A DNA stretch of 64,000 bases from Sycon ciliatum (Eukaryota > Porifera > Calcarea > Leucosolenida > Sycettidae), in contig NC_088654.1 of the NCBI RefSeq assembly GCF_964019385.1, positions 27,954,131-28,018,130 on the forward strand. The letters are read 5' to 3'. Below, in pieces: positions 48,472-58,299 of this stretch. Each line of letters opens with the position of its first letter. Within the stretch, counting starts at the first letter, position 1. A program made the translations under genes and the position numbers. The notes beneath the pieces were generated by a model. The model had not been told where the DNA came from. It saw only the letters and a list, made by a program, of their open reading frames with translations, and did no database searches.

Positions 48472-49085
48472 GGCCGCGGTCACACCAAACAAGCCGTTTC
48501 CCGCTTGCGCTGAAAGTGGCTTGTGCTGAATGGGGCGGTTGGTCACACCACTTCGCGAAATCGGCTGGATTTTTTTGTGTGCTAGAGTTTTTTCCTTCCT
48601 GCTCATTTTTGAATATGATTTTCTCTTGTTTTCCCGTCCGCCTTCTCCAGCACACTTCTTCAGTTTGTCCAAGATTCACGCTCTCTTTCTGGTATTTTTT
48701 TGATAGTGGTCTCATACTTGGTTTTTGTTTCAAGCCAAAGCTCCAGTAGTCGCCGCTCCAGTGCTACTGTCCAGGATTCCATGATGGCCGACAAAAGGGC
48801 AAGGAGAGAAGTTTCACCAACAACGAAAGCCGGAAGGTGGCAGAACACGATGCAAGCGCTGCAAGATCATGCCAAGATGCGCTTTGAACGAGTTTATTTT
48901 CCCGCCACTGCGCCAGAATGGCTGAAAGTGGCTGAATCCATTCAGCGCTCCCATTCAGCGCTTTGAAAACGGATGACTGCTGAAAAAGGCTGAAGCCGAA
49001 AATTCAGCCGTTTCCGTAGCGACGATGACGTCAAAAAGCGCTTTTTCCGCTGAATGGCTGAATCGCGCTTGGTGTGACCGCGGCC
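48472..49085. mobile_element. 614-bp miniature element (GGCCGCGGTCACACC ends)
   Basis: Inverted ends GGCCGCGGTCACACCA and GGTGTGACCGCGGCC are flanked by TA on each side. Subterminal CGCTGAA/TTCAGCG motifs recur in both halves (48508-48545, 48915-49070). An internal open frame (48700-48966) has no known domain. Confidence 0.8.
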
Positions 49086-49089
49086 TAAA

Positions 49090-49628
49090 AAGACTTTTTA
49101 CGCGTGTTGAACTGCGTCGACACCCACGGTCAACTGGGTACTCACAGCTCGGAGTGAGGATAAACAAGGATGCAGTTTCACAGGGTTATGGGCCGTAGAT
49201 CTACGCCCGATTGGTTGAGAGACTCACCGCCTCGGAGTAAAGGCATAGTGGTGGCGCCTGCGGAAGCGAAGGCTATAGCTTGTGTATTTCTGAACATTCA
49301 AGTGATGCTTACGCGGAACCCGGGAATATTATTATAATTTATAATATTACCCAATCTGCGGAGAGCATGCTGTTTCGTTCTTTGTGAACTCGTCAGCGCA
49401 GCACAGAGGAAATGAGGCCGAACCTGATAGCAATGGAAATAAAAATTTCCAATCAGGCCCGAACGTACCTTGCCAGAGTGCTCAAACTGACAAGTCAGTG
49501 AGCCCTGCATAACGCAAACAGCAAAGGCACTACCCCACGCAAGAGTGCTCAACTGCTACAAGAGCAGGAGCGAAATACTCAATCTGCGGACAGCATGCTG
49601 TTTCGTTCTTTATATATTATTATTTGTC
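49090..49628. other. No gene; 33-bp direct repeats 228 bp apart
   Basis: CAATCTGCGGAGAGCATGC...GTTCTTT at 49352 recurs with one change at 49580. The segment between them is unremarkable. It could be a small element bounded by direct repeats or a simple local duplication. Confidence 0.45.
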
Positions 49629-49704
49629 TAGTGATAAATAATTTTGGGGGCGTCAGACACGCTAGGGTCACTACGGTATTGACCGTACCACTATTGGCTG
49701 CAGG
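49629..49704. mobile_element. Partial copy of the 329-bp mariner-type element
   Basis: Matches the reverse complement of 19954-20045, ending CTATTGGCTGCAGG before TA. The rest of the element is missing here or displaced (48262-48370). Confidence 0.7.
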
Positions 49705-49903
49705 TACCCCACGAATCAATAGAACGCCCTGATGTGGGGCTCTAAAATTTCGAAATTTTCAGCAGAAACCCCCCTCCCTCCGCCTCGAGCATACATGTAC
49801 CTCAGATGGCTGACCGTACCACCCTGAAATGCCTTCCGAGTCCCGACGCCCCAGTCTAAGAATAGTAAGATGAGTCGTCTTGTTTGCACATTACACTGCA
49901 CTA

Positions 49904-50165
49904 CAGTGCATTTCAAAACTATGAGGCGTAGGGTTTTTGAAATATTTCAAATTTGGCTGGAACTTTTTGAGAATAGTTTTCGGAATATTGCTCAGGATCG
50001 CTCCACAATTACTCTCATAATAGTTTCTAAACGATTGGATAACAGACGCCCAATTTGGAAAAATTTATGCACAAAGTGATCACAGATTTTATGTGGTATA
50101 GGTGCTGGCATAACGGTTTTTGCCTAGGTAGAGAGTCTACGCGTCTATAGTTTTGAAATGGACTG
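49904..50165. mobile_element. 262-bp mariner-type miniature element, only in copy B flank
   Basis: The inverted ends CAGTGCATTTCAAAACTA and CAGTCCATTTCAAAACTA (complement of the right end) are flanked by TA at 49902-49903 and 50166-50167. Copy A lacks it between CACATCGCACT and GGTGGGAATGAATG. Confidence 0.82.
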
Positions 50166-50377
50166 TAGAATGTGGTGGGAAGGAATGAATGACTCATGCA
50201 CTGCCAGTCACTAGCGCTAGTATACTGTATAGTCTGCACGCCTTGGGCGCAAATAATAATTATTTGTTTTACCTGACAAGTGATCGATTATGACTCGGCT
50301 GTGATTTCTGCAATAATTATTATGTAGATAATGAACACACGCTCGATACTCGAATCCTTTGTCTTTGAGGTTTGACG

Positions 50378-53062
50378 ATGGCGGAGGATCACAAATTACC
50401 AGCGTCTCTCCTAAAGGCGCAGACACGATTGCGTGATGCGGTCAAGGATCGTGGTGTGCAGATCAGCGGAGGTTTAGGAACAGATAGGGAAATAGCTTTG
50501 AGCGAGCTCTTTGTCAATCTCACTCTGCTGACGAAGGATGAAGTAGAAACACTTTTCAAGAGCGAGTCGTTCTTTTCCTCCGAATCTGAGAGAGCACGCC
50601 AGCTAGATGCTATCAGAGCAGCTCAGGATGGAAAGTCCGCAAAGACACGTGGCATTGAGCTTAGCGAGATCTTCTCTGACACAGGTAGCGATAGTGCAAA
50701 GGGCCAAAAAGGCGGCAGCGGAGTAGTTGATTCCGAATGTGGACTGCTGTCTCGTGCAGCTAGCAATGTGTCCATTGGAGTGAAAAAGAATAACGTGCTG
50801 GCGTTTGGCAGTGCGGGCAGTGGCAAATCTACAATCTTCCTTCTAATGCTGGAATACCTGTGGGCTATAGATTCGCTGTTGAAGGAGAAGATTGATCTTG
50901 TCTTGGCTGTTGAACTACGACGTGCTGAGGTGCGATCTGCAACTAGCCTGTGTGAGTTGTTGGCTGCTCGATTCGACAGGTTGGACATGGAACAAGATGA
51001 GCTGGAGGAGATAGCTCGCTACTTTCGCCGTCATCCGTCACGTCTCTGTGTTGTACTTGACGGCATGGACGAATGCAGCCTGGAGAAATGTAGCCCGTAC
51101 ATGCAAGACATGCTGTTGAGGGAACGCAGTGTTGATATGCATGTGGTGGTCACATCTCGACCATGCGCCGATGCGTACAAGTTAAGCCAATGTGGAAAGT
51201 ACCATCAACAACTTGAGGTTATCGGATTCTCACAAGAGAACGTGAAGACGTACGTGAGAAAAGTGGTGGGCGGAAAACAAGCAGAGGAGATGCTGGAGAA
51301 GCTGCATGCACAGCCGGACATGCTAGCATTGATGGGAACTCCATTATTTGCTGCTCTGGCATGTGAGCTGTACCACAGCGGACGTGGCTTGGCGAAATCG
51401 AGCACAGCATTGTACGAGTCGCTACTTCTACGTGTCTTGGAGCGGAATGCAGGCAAATTGCACGAGTCGTTTGCCGAGACGGATGCACGTGAGATGGAGT
51501 TGCTGTACGAGGTCTCCCGCTTTGCACTTGCAATGTTGTCGGTGCAAAAGGCCGTGTTCAGCGAGTCGGACGTGAAAAGCGCCGGTCTAAGTGATGCCGC
51601 TGTTCAGCTTGGACTCCTGATTGCTTACAAAGACGGCAGCTCGACTGAGAACCGACAGTACCGCTTCGCTCACCTGTCCCTACAGGAGTTCATGTCGGCA
51701 TGGTATCTGTCACGCGAAGTGCTGAAGGACGAGCAAGACGCGGCATGGCTGGTGAAGAGAGTCGGTCATTACAGTGGTCACATGACAATGTTCTGGCGCT
51801 TCGTCATCACACTGCTACCGCGCAAGCCCTCGTTCGTCGTCATGGAGCATCTCTGGCGGCTTATCTGTGAGGAGCGTATATCGTCGACATCGGACACTGC
51901 CGACTCTCGTCTTGTGGCTGACATTGTCAGCTACTTCCATCGCAAGTCTGCACGTCCGGGTCTTGAAAGGATGCAGTCCATGCTTTGCGCAACGCTAACG
52001 TATGAGAAAATGAAAGAACTGGCCTACAAACTGCTGGACGAGACGTGCGGTGAGGGCAACGGCTGCCAACGTGTCGAGAGCGCTTTGCCACGGGGGAGAG
52101 AGTTGACGGATGAACTATTTCTGTCAACTCTCATCGACGTGTGGAAGAAGGAGGCAGTGGATCCCAACACGGAAGTATTCCTCGCTGCTGTGCGCAGCGT
52201 CAATCCCGTCGCGGCATTACAATGCGAGCGTGTGATGCGTCCGAGCACCAAGACGCCGGTCACATCATCCACCGAGGACGCTACTGCTACTGCTATGCCT
52301 GCAGTTCGTCCAGCGAAGTCGACCGAGGAACGGCGCTATCTGGTTCATCTTCTGGTGGCTCATCATGAACACTGCCAGTATGAAGGTGCGTCCTGTGATG
52401 GTCATTGTTCATTCTTTTCACAAGTGTTTCACAAAGGCATTAGCTTTCGTTCTGTAAGCCTATCTCTTTTTGATTGTGTATCTATTGGGCACTTTCTCAG
52501 CACACATTGTTGCTTTGATAGCAGTACCATTGGTTTCTCTGGCTCTCGCTGTGGAAATGCTGGTCTGCGAAGCGTTGCTGCTGGTCTGTCGCACTGCAAG
52601 GGTGTACGCACGCTAGATCTTAGCTTGAATGCATGTGATGATGGCATTATACTGTCGTCCATCATTCAGTCTTTGTCAGGCAGTCTAGAGGATGTCGATG
52701 TGAGTCTTAATCCTGTAGGTAGTGATGGTGTTGTATCAGTGTGTAAAGCATTGTCTACTTGTTCTAAGCTGAGTGGAGCCGATGTGCCCCCTGGTGTACG
52801 TGTAGTAGGTGTACGTGTTGTCCCTCTGTCATGTGTTAGTGAAGTTGTTGAGTCATGCCCTAACCTGTGTAAGCTGGATGCACAGGGGTGTGGTTTCCAG
52901 TATGATGATGATTGTTTGGAAAGGTTTGTCAGAGCTGTTCAGTCTCATGCTGTGTTGCGTACACTACTAGTTACACAGTATCTTCGTGAGAATGCCAGAC
53001 TGGTGTCCCGGCTTAAGCAGCTTGTCCGTGACCCTACCTGTACCCTGTCCTCACTTGTGTGA
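50378..53062 (+). CDS. NACHT-LRR NLR-like protein, copy B, intact
   Basis: This intronless frame has 894 residues from the ATG at 50378. Residues 1-115 form a helical N-terminal region without a clear CARD, PYD, death or TIR domain. NACHT: GSAGSGKST (144-152), LCVVLDGMDE (223-232), TSRP (259-262), GTPLFAALAC (about 320), and FAHLSLQEF (430-438) in the winged-helix/helical part. LRRs occupy about 710-894, with units such as GVRTLDLSLNACDDG, LEDVDVSLNPVGSDG and NLCKLDAQGCGF. Such proteins are cytosolic pattern sensors that oligomerise on ATP exchange. The lack of an effector domain suggests a regulatory or adaptor-dependent type. It is about 95% identical to copy A; the extra LRR segment is the main difference. 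The 5' flank (50250-50377) is shared with copy A, so regulation may be too. Confidence 0.93.
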   Translation: MAEDHKLPASLLKAQTRLRDAVKDRGVQISGGLGTDREIALSELFVNLTLLTKDEVETLFKSESFFSSESERARQLDAIRAAQDGKSAKTRGIELSEIFSDTGSDSAKGQKGGSGVVDSECGLLSRAASNVSIGVKKNNVLAFGSAGSGKSTIFLLMLEYLWAIDSLLKEKIDLVLAVELRRAEVRSATSLCELLAARFDRLDMEQDELEEIARYFRRHPSRLCVVLDGMDECSLEKCSPYMQDMLLRERSVDMHVVVTSRPCADAYKLSQCGKYHQQLEVIGFSQENVKTYVRKVVGGKQAEEMLEKLHAQPDMLALMGTPLFAALACELYHSGRGLAKSSTALYESLLLRVLERNAGKLHESFAETDAREMELLYEVSRFALAMLSVQKAVFSESDVKSAGLSDAAVQLGLLIAYKDGSSTENRQYRFAHLSLQEFMSAWYLSREVLKDEQDAAWLVKRVGHYSGHMTMFWRFVITLLPRKPSFVVMEHLWRLICEERISSTSDTADSRLVADIVSYFHRKSARPGLERMQSMLCATLTYEKMKELAYKLLDETCGEGNGCQRVESALPRGRELTDELFLSTLIDVWKKEAVDPNTEVFLAAVRSVNPVAALQCERVMRPSTKTPVTSSTEDATATAMPAVRPAKSTEERRYLVHLLVAHHEHCQYEGASCDGHCSFFSQVFHKGISFRSVSLSLFDCVSIGHFLSTHCCFDSSTIGFSGSRCGNAGLRSVAAGLSHCKGVRTLDLSLNACDDGIILSSIIQSLSGSLEDVDVSLNPVGSDGVVSVCKALSTCSKLSGADVPPGVRVVGVRVVPLSCVSEVVESCPNLCKLDAQGCGFQYDDDCLERFVRAVQSHAVLRTLLVTQYLRENARLVSRLKQLVRDPTCTLSSLV

Positions 53063-53500
53063 TGGTGATGACTGTGTTAGTAGTATGTGTACATTATGTG
53101 AGTGTGTAGATGATTAGTTTCCTGATTCGTCTCTTGAGCACAGACCAGCAGCAGCAGCAGCAGCAAAGCCTAGACCAGTTCTTTTTTTCTACCTATCTAA
53201 TGTACATAGAGAAGACACTACTGTCGTCAAACTTGAATTTTCATTTTTCTATTGATTGAAATAATTTCCATGTCTATACCCCACTCTCGTAGTACAACCA
53301 CTGTAGAGAATACATTGTATTTTTTCTTAGTAGCTCTGCTTATAACAATCTCTTTTCCCCGAGTGTGTTTTTTTTTCTTGAGTATGTTTTGCTGTTCATA
53401 AACTCGTGTCTGGCTGACTGATCACGGCCAAGTTGTAATAGTTATTATAATGTTCAAATGTAATATCGACCCCTGGTCGAATCTCCTGACGATCAAATGT
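53063..53500. other. NLR copy B 3' flank, no gene
   Basis: Counterpart of 23811-24230, with an expanded CAGCAGCAGCAGCAGCA run. It probably contains the 3' UTR. Confidence 0.6.
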
Positions 53501-53599
53501 GCTGAGATCGTCTTTGACATTGTGTGATACCGGACTGTGTGTGCGTGTGTGGGCACATGGGCGAGCGTGTCTGTTGGGTTCGGGCGGTGTGTGTGCGTG

Positions 53600-53870
53600 C
53601 CCGCTGCTTTTGGACTGCGCCAGGCCGCGGTTGTCACCGGTGCTCGAGGACTGGTCCCCGCCCGACTACCCAGCAGTGTAATTCGTTCTCTCATGTATGC
53701 GTGTGTTCTCGCCGGTTCCGTTTGCGCCACCATCTCCGGCGTCATCAGGCTGCGTGCTCCATCTTCCTCTCTGATTCCCCTCCGGGGCCCACGTGACCCC
53801 TGTGGCAGTAGCTCTACTGGACAGGACATGTGTGTGTTCGTGTGTGTGTATTGGGGGGGGGGGGGGGGGG
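53600..53870 (+). mobile_element. LINE 3' finger end with TG and G-run tail (copy B)
   Basis: The frame at 53681-53755 encodes SFSHVCVCSRRFRLRHHLRRHQ followed by AAC, a CCHC-type finger like those of the LINE 3' ends at 12421 and 19090. TG repeats and 18 G follow. Unlike copy A, the finger frame is open. Confidence 0.55.
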
Positions 53871-54439
53871 TGCATGTGTGTGGCAGCTAGTTTGGTTGGT
53901 GGGTACGCTTCTGCCAGATGGTGTTGGGTCTGTTGCCAACAGGCTTGGCTGCTTGAAGGTGTAATGTTGTACCTGCCACCTTTGTTGCTTTCATGGTTCA
54001 TATACTTTCTATTTGAAGTATACATACCTGTTAACCATGGAAAACCTCTGGCTAAATTAACTCTTGTGTAATCAATGGTGCTAGTGAAGCTTATATCAGA
54101 TCCACTCTGATTTAGCCACCCACATTAGTAGCAAGTATTACTTTCACTGGGGGGGGGGGGGGGGGGCAGGGCCACCTGCAGTTGGATCGCGGGACGGATA
54201 CCCTGATGCTGTCAATCCTTAATTTTTCTGCACCTTGTCCTCACCCACTTACTGAGGTGTGATGAGCTCATAAGTGGGATCATTTCCAAGTCCACTCATA
54301 GTTTGGGGATTTCAGGGGGTGTCGGACGTTGGGCCATACAATAGCGAGTCATCTTTCCAAGATTCCTTTTGAGTCTCCCTCCCCTCTCCCTGGGAGACCC
54401 ACGTGACTAGTTTTGGTAGTGAACAAGTACAAGTATAAG

Positions 54440-54499
54440 TGTGTGTGTTTGTGTGTGTGTATGTTTGTGTGTGGGTGTGGGTGTGGGTGTGCACGCGCG

Positions 54500-54530
<31 letters not shown>

Positions 54531-54590
54531 GACGTGTGTGTGTGTGTGTATGTTTGTCCGTCGGTGTGTGTGTGTGCGTGCGTGAGTGCG
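54440..54590. repeat. (TG)n microsatellite
   Basis: TG repeats with GTGGGTG and GTGGTGTGGACG variants; equivalent to 25741-25940 but shorter. Confidence 0.95.
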
Positions 54591-54782
54591 TTGACAGTTT
54601 CCTAACGCAGGTTGATCTGTATCACTACAATGTAGTGTTGAGTGATTACAGCAGGGTGTGTCGTGAAAGCCTTCAGCTCTCCCTGTACTGGTTGACACTG
54701 ATTTTCACACACCCTTACCAACACCGTACCTTGCACTTGTACACAAACCCAGTACCAGCTCACTAGAACACAGCTTTTTAGA

Positions 54783-54918
54783 TCACACTTCGCTCACTCA
54801 AACTCAGCTCTGTGGTTCACACTTCGCTCACTCCAACTCAGCTCTGTGGTTCACACTTCGCTCACTAGAACTCAGCTCTGTCGATCACACTTCGCTCACT
54901 CGAGCTCAGCTGCTGCTC
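54783..54918 (+). repeat. 34-bp tandem repeat, four copies (copy B)
   Basis: Units start TCACACTTCGCTCACTC and end AGCTCTGTGG, at 54783, 54817, 54851 and 54885. They are more uniform than in copy A. Confidence 0.88.
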
Positions 54919-54940
54919 TGTGGTAGATCTACACCTCACC

Positions 54941-54969
54941 AGGGAGTCGTAAAGCCAATACGACTCCCT
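54941..54969. other. 11-bp stem hairpin next to a transposon insertion
   Basis: AGGGAGTCGTA and TACGACTCCCT pair around a 7-base loop. The flanks AGATCTAC and GATCTAC extend the symmetry to the insertion point at 54977. Confidence 0.8.
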
Positions 54970-54976
54970 GATCTAC

Positions 54977-55341
54977 CTGTCCCCGGGGAAAATTTCCATT
55001 CCGCGGCCGCGTTTTTTTCCGCGTTTTTTGCGATTTTTTAAAAGACCGCGTTTTCCGCAATTTTCCCGCGTTTTTTGAACTTTTTTGTTGCACTACACGT
55101 ACACACAGTGCACTGTTCGGTCAGAAACGTCTCATCCTGGCGGCTTTTTACTCAAATATGACGAGTGCTTACACTAGAGACTTGTAACTGATTGATTTCA
55201 CTACATACTCACTGAAAATTGCCGCACATCAATATTATTCACCGCATATTTACTGCAAATTCACCGCAAATTATGCCATATTATGCCGCGTTTTTTCCCG
55301 CGTTCTTTGCGATTTTTTTCCACAATTTTCCCCGGGGACAG
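54977..55341. mobile_element. 365-bp miniature element (CTGTCCCCGGGG ends), complete
   Basis: Inverted ends CTGTCCCCGGGGAAAATT and AATTTTCCCCGGGGACAG are flanked by a 6-bp duplication ATCTAC at 54971-54976 and 55342-55347. It is the same family as 1-1693. Interior repeats CCGCAAATT, CCGCGTTTTTTSC occur near both ends. Confidence 0.85.
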
Positions 55342-56462
55342 ATCTACACACTTCGCTCACTCGAGCACACCTCAATTTCTCACACTTCACTCGCATTACG
55401 TGTTACATGACAAGACACGACTCAATCAGATGATGTGCTCTGACTGAATCTGAGTCTGAAGGCAAAGTCAAAATTGTTGAAATCATCTTTCCTGTTCATA
55501 TGTGCACATGGTTTGTGTGTTTGAGTCCGTCTCTCTTGTTGTGTGGTGGTGACCTTCTAGGTGACATGGTCTGCAATGTCCGCTACAAGTGGTATTACGT
55601 TAGTTGTGGAATCCAGCAGTCACCTAACAACACGGTGACTGGCTATACTCAATTATCTCCTAGTGTTTCAAACAGTCGAGAGTAGAACACCAGCTGGCGA
55701 TGGTGAAACAATGTTTGTACCGCCGAGGCAGGTTGAGGTTTGTGGCCTAACCGGAACGCAACTGTCGACACAACGTTGCTGGACAATTCGTCACAAGTTC
55801 CGTACGGTCAAAATTCTGCTGAGAATGTCACAGGGAATGGACATTTCGTTTGATAAATTCCCTACAGTCTACATTCCACTGGCTATGACTCTATGAGACC
55901 GATAGTGGCCATTTCGTCACAAGCCTCGTAAAGTCAACATTCTGTTAGGCATACGACTCGTATTGAACAGCAGTTTATCAGCTCGGTGATCTGGTGATAC
56001 AACCTTCGGTAAGTACCCGTACTCGCTATGATGGTGAAGTGTGGTCTGTGTAAAAGGTCACGGTGTGTGTGTGTGTGTGTGGGGGGGGGGGGGGTGTGCG
56101 CGTGTGGGTGTGTGTGGTGTGTGTACGCGCGTGTGTGTGTGTGTGTGTGTGTGTGTTTAAAACATAATGTGTGATAAATAGTGGTGTTGTGTTGTAAAGA
56201 TATTGAGCAGTTACAGAGACAGTAGCATGTATCTTTGAACTCCAAAAAAACTTTACTTTAGCGCTTGCACCCGAATGCATCAGAGCAGTGTATAGGAAAT
56301 GGGAGAGCCAAGTGACTACATGCAATGGAAAGTCACAGAGCAAAGCTGCATGCATACCCACGTATTCTCACAACACCGCACAAGGATGATTGGGGTACAC
56401 CAGTGTGCTGGTTTCGATCAACTGGTGAAGCGATTGGCGTTGCAAACAGCCGAAGTGATCGC

Positions 56463-56660
56463 TCATGACTGAGCCGCAGCAGTACCCGCGACCGGGTGCA
56501 AAGTTTCCTGATCGACGTTGCAAACAGCCAACCAGGGTGAAGTAATTGGCTTTCTCAAACGGCCAAAGCAATCGCTCTTGCTTGAGCAGCAGTAGTACCC
56601 GCGACCGGGTGCAATGACTACTGATTGGCGTCGCAAACAGCCGACCAATAGTATGCAATT
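56463..56660. repeat. 113-bp imperfect tandem repeat
   Basis: AGTACCCGCGACCGGGTGCA occurs at 56481 and 56594 with similar surroundings (GCAAACAGCC, ATCGCTC, TGAGC-GCAG). About two copies. Confidence 0.75.
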
Positions 56661-56795
56661 TTAAGCAGAGATAGTAGCAGCAAAGAAACCAGTTGAAGGA
56701 AGCTGTTCCCAGAAAACCAGCACACCGCATCCCAGCAAGCGTTCACCGCCAATGCACGAGAGCTAAGAACAAGTGATCAAGGCACGACATGGATT

Positions 56796-57117
56796 ATTTA
56801 TTTATTAATTTTACTCCAAGAAATACATGGCTGGGGTAGCCAATGACCACTTTGCGTGGCAATTGCAAGGTTTTTATAGCCAACCACGCCTAACAAGGAA
56901 AAGAGTAAGAAGTCAAAAAGAAAAGGAAAAGAAGCAAATATGGAGCAAAATTGTGGTCTACTTGTAAAGCAAGGCGTTCCTGAATGCTGTTAAAGTAGAA
57001 AGGCCCTTTGTCTCCTGGTGCAGCTTAAGCCAATGCAAATAGCCATTGAAAAGGGGGGGAGTGTAGCAAGGCAGAAGAGCGGGCTAGAGGAAGGGAGAGT
57101 TGGTTCCTAGTGGAGCT
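56796..57117 (-). mobile_element. Probable LINE 3' fragment with TTTA-type tail
   Basis: On the minus strand it ends in (AAAT)n-like repeats (plus 56788-56805). The sequences flanking it share CACGAGAGCTAAGAACAAG and ATGGATTAT on both sides, which looks like an unusually long (about 45 bp) target duplication. No coding region remains. Confidence 0.45.
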
Positions 57118-57233
57118 ATCCCGTCGGAACCAGTCAAATGGTTTTTAAACCATTTGACTGGTTCCGACGGGATACTACTGTCTTGTTCTTAGCTGTCGTG
57201 CATCTTAAAAGATGCACGAGAGCTAAGAACAAG
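57118..57233. other. Two adjacent long hairpins
   Basis: Hairpin 1 (57118-57175) pairs ATCCCGTCGGAACCAGTC... with its complement over about 27 bp with almost no loop. Hairpin 2 (57174-57236) pairs CTACTGTCTTGTTCTTAGC... over about 30 bp with one or two mismatches. The right arm of hairpin 2 is the right copy of the flanking duplication. Confidence 0.88.
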
Positions 57234-57254
57234 ACAGTAGTGATTAAGGCACGA

Positions 57255-57800
57255 GATGGATTATGGCAGGCATGCAGACGATGAAATCCAACGCAGGTTC
57301 TCAATACGGCAATTTTGCAATGATAATCGGTACCTGTATGTCCAGGTTGTAGCAAATAAACTGGAATGGCAGCACTGCTGGGTCTGGTTGTGCTTGAGCA
57401 GCTGGGGCGAGACGCCGGAATTCCTCCATGCGGAAACGAGACAGCGAATCGGCAATGCAGTTAGACTGGCCAGCAATGTGAGCAGCAGTGACGGTGAAAT
57501 TGAAGCCGGTGCACACAAAGAAGAGCTCCCTGAGCAGGGTCATGACTGGCGGTGACTTGGATGTGCCGGAGCAGATGCAATCTACCACAGCCTTGTTATC
57601 ACAGTACATTGTGTGACGAGTGTCACGTGAACTGTGAATTGTGGAACTGTACTGCTTATCACTACCTTGGTTCCCACTCTGCTTCAAATCCATCAAATAC
57701 CAAGCGTCATGAACGTTGGCGGCCTGACAGGTGATAGAGATTGGTAAATATGGCCTGAAAAGCGGATGGCATGGTATGCGGACCTGCAAACACTGGCTTC
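57255..57800 (-). mobile_element. DIRS-like retroelement fragment (fossil)
   Basis: The minus-strand frame carries an RNase H-type region with HTMYCDNKAVVDCI, LRELFFVCTGFNFTV and HIAGQSNCIADSLSRF, followed by FRRLAPAA. This combination is characteristic of DIRS-group pol proteins. It is an isolated broken piece of moderate age. Confidence 0.75.
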
Positions 57801-57842
57801 AAAAGCATTAGGCACGCCACTGTTGGGTTTTGATATCTGTAT

Positions 57843-58115
57843 TAGAGATGTGCACGGGTAGTCGGGTACCGGTGCTACCCGTGAGGACCTCGGATAGACG
57901 GGTACAGAATAGTACCCGAAAACCCAAAGTCGCAGATGACATCATGTACAGTGCATGTGTGCATACTCTGCAAGTCTACCCAGTGTGAAAGGGAAGGGGT
58001 GCATTGTGGTGTTACCATGGAAACATAAACCCGATCGGGTACCCGTGGTACCCGTAGAAAACTACCCGAACCCGATACCAAAAGAAAATGCTACCCGGCT
58101 CAGCACCTATCTTTA
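57843..58115. mobile_element. hAT-like miniature element rich in GGGTA/TACCC
   Basis: The left end TAGAGATGTGCACGGGTA and the right end (complement) TAAAGATAGGTGCTGAGCC are imperfect inverted repeats. The interior alternates GGGTA and TACCCG words in both orientations. The TAGAGATGTGCAC start is common in hAT-type miniature elements. No clear 8-bp duplication is seen. Confidence 0.5.
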
Positions 58116-58299
58116 TACATGTAGAATCAAAATGAATTGTCAATGCAAGGTGAACAGAACAAGAACTGAGGAAAAGACTGCGATAACAGTGTATCAATGT
58201 ACATGCTATGAATTGTACAGTGTGATGGCATACGTGCAGGAAGTGAGTGACAAGGCAACGTATGCGTAACAGTAAATAGTACGGCCGTGGACATTGAAA

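Larger units (their letters stand above)
49637..56249 (+). repeat. Segmental duplication, copy B (NLR gene and 3' flank)
   Basis: Partner of 20218-27076. Copy-specific insertions are the mariner-type element at 49904-50165 and the CTGTCCCC-type element at 54977-55341. The tandem duplication and Harbinger-type insertion of copy A are absent. Confidence 0.9.

Noticed and set aside
57843-58115. Telomere-like GGGTA repeats
   Set aside because: The words occur in both orientations within inverted ends and are not a tandem array, which fits a miniature transposon.
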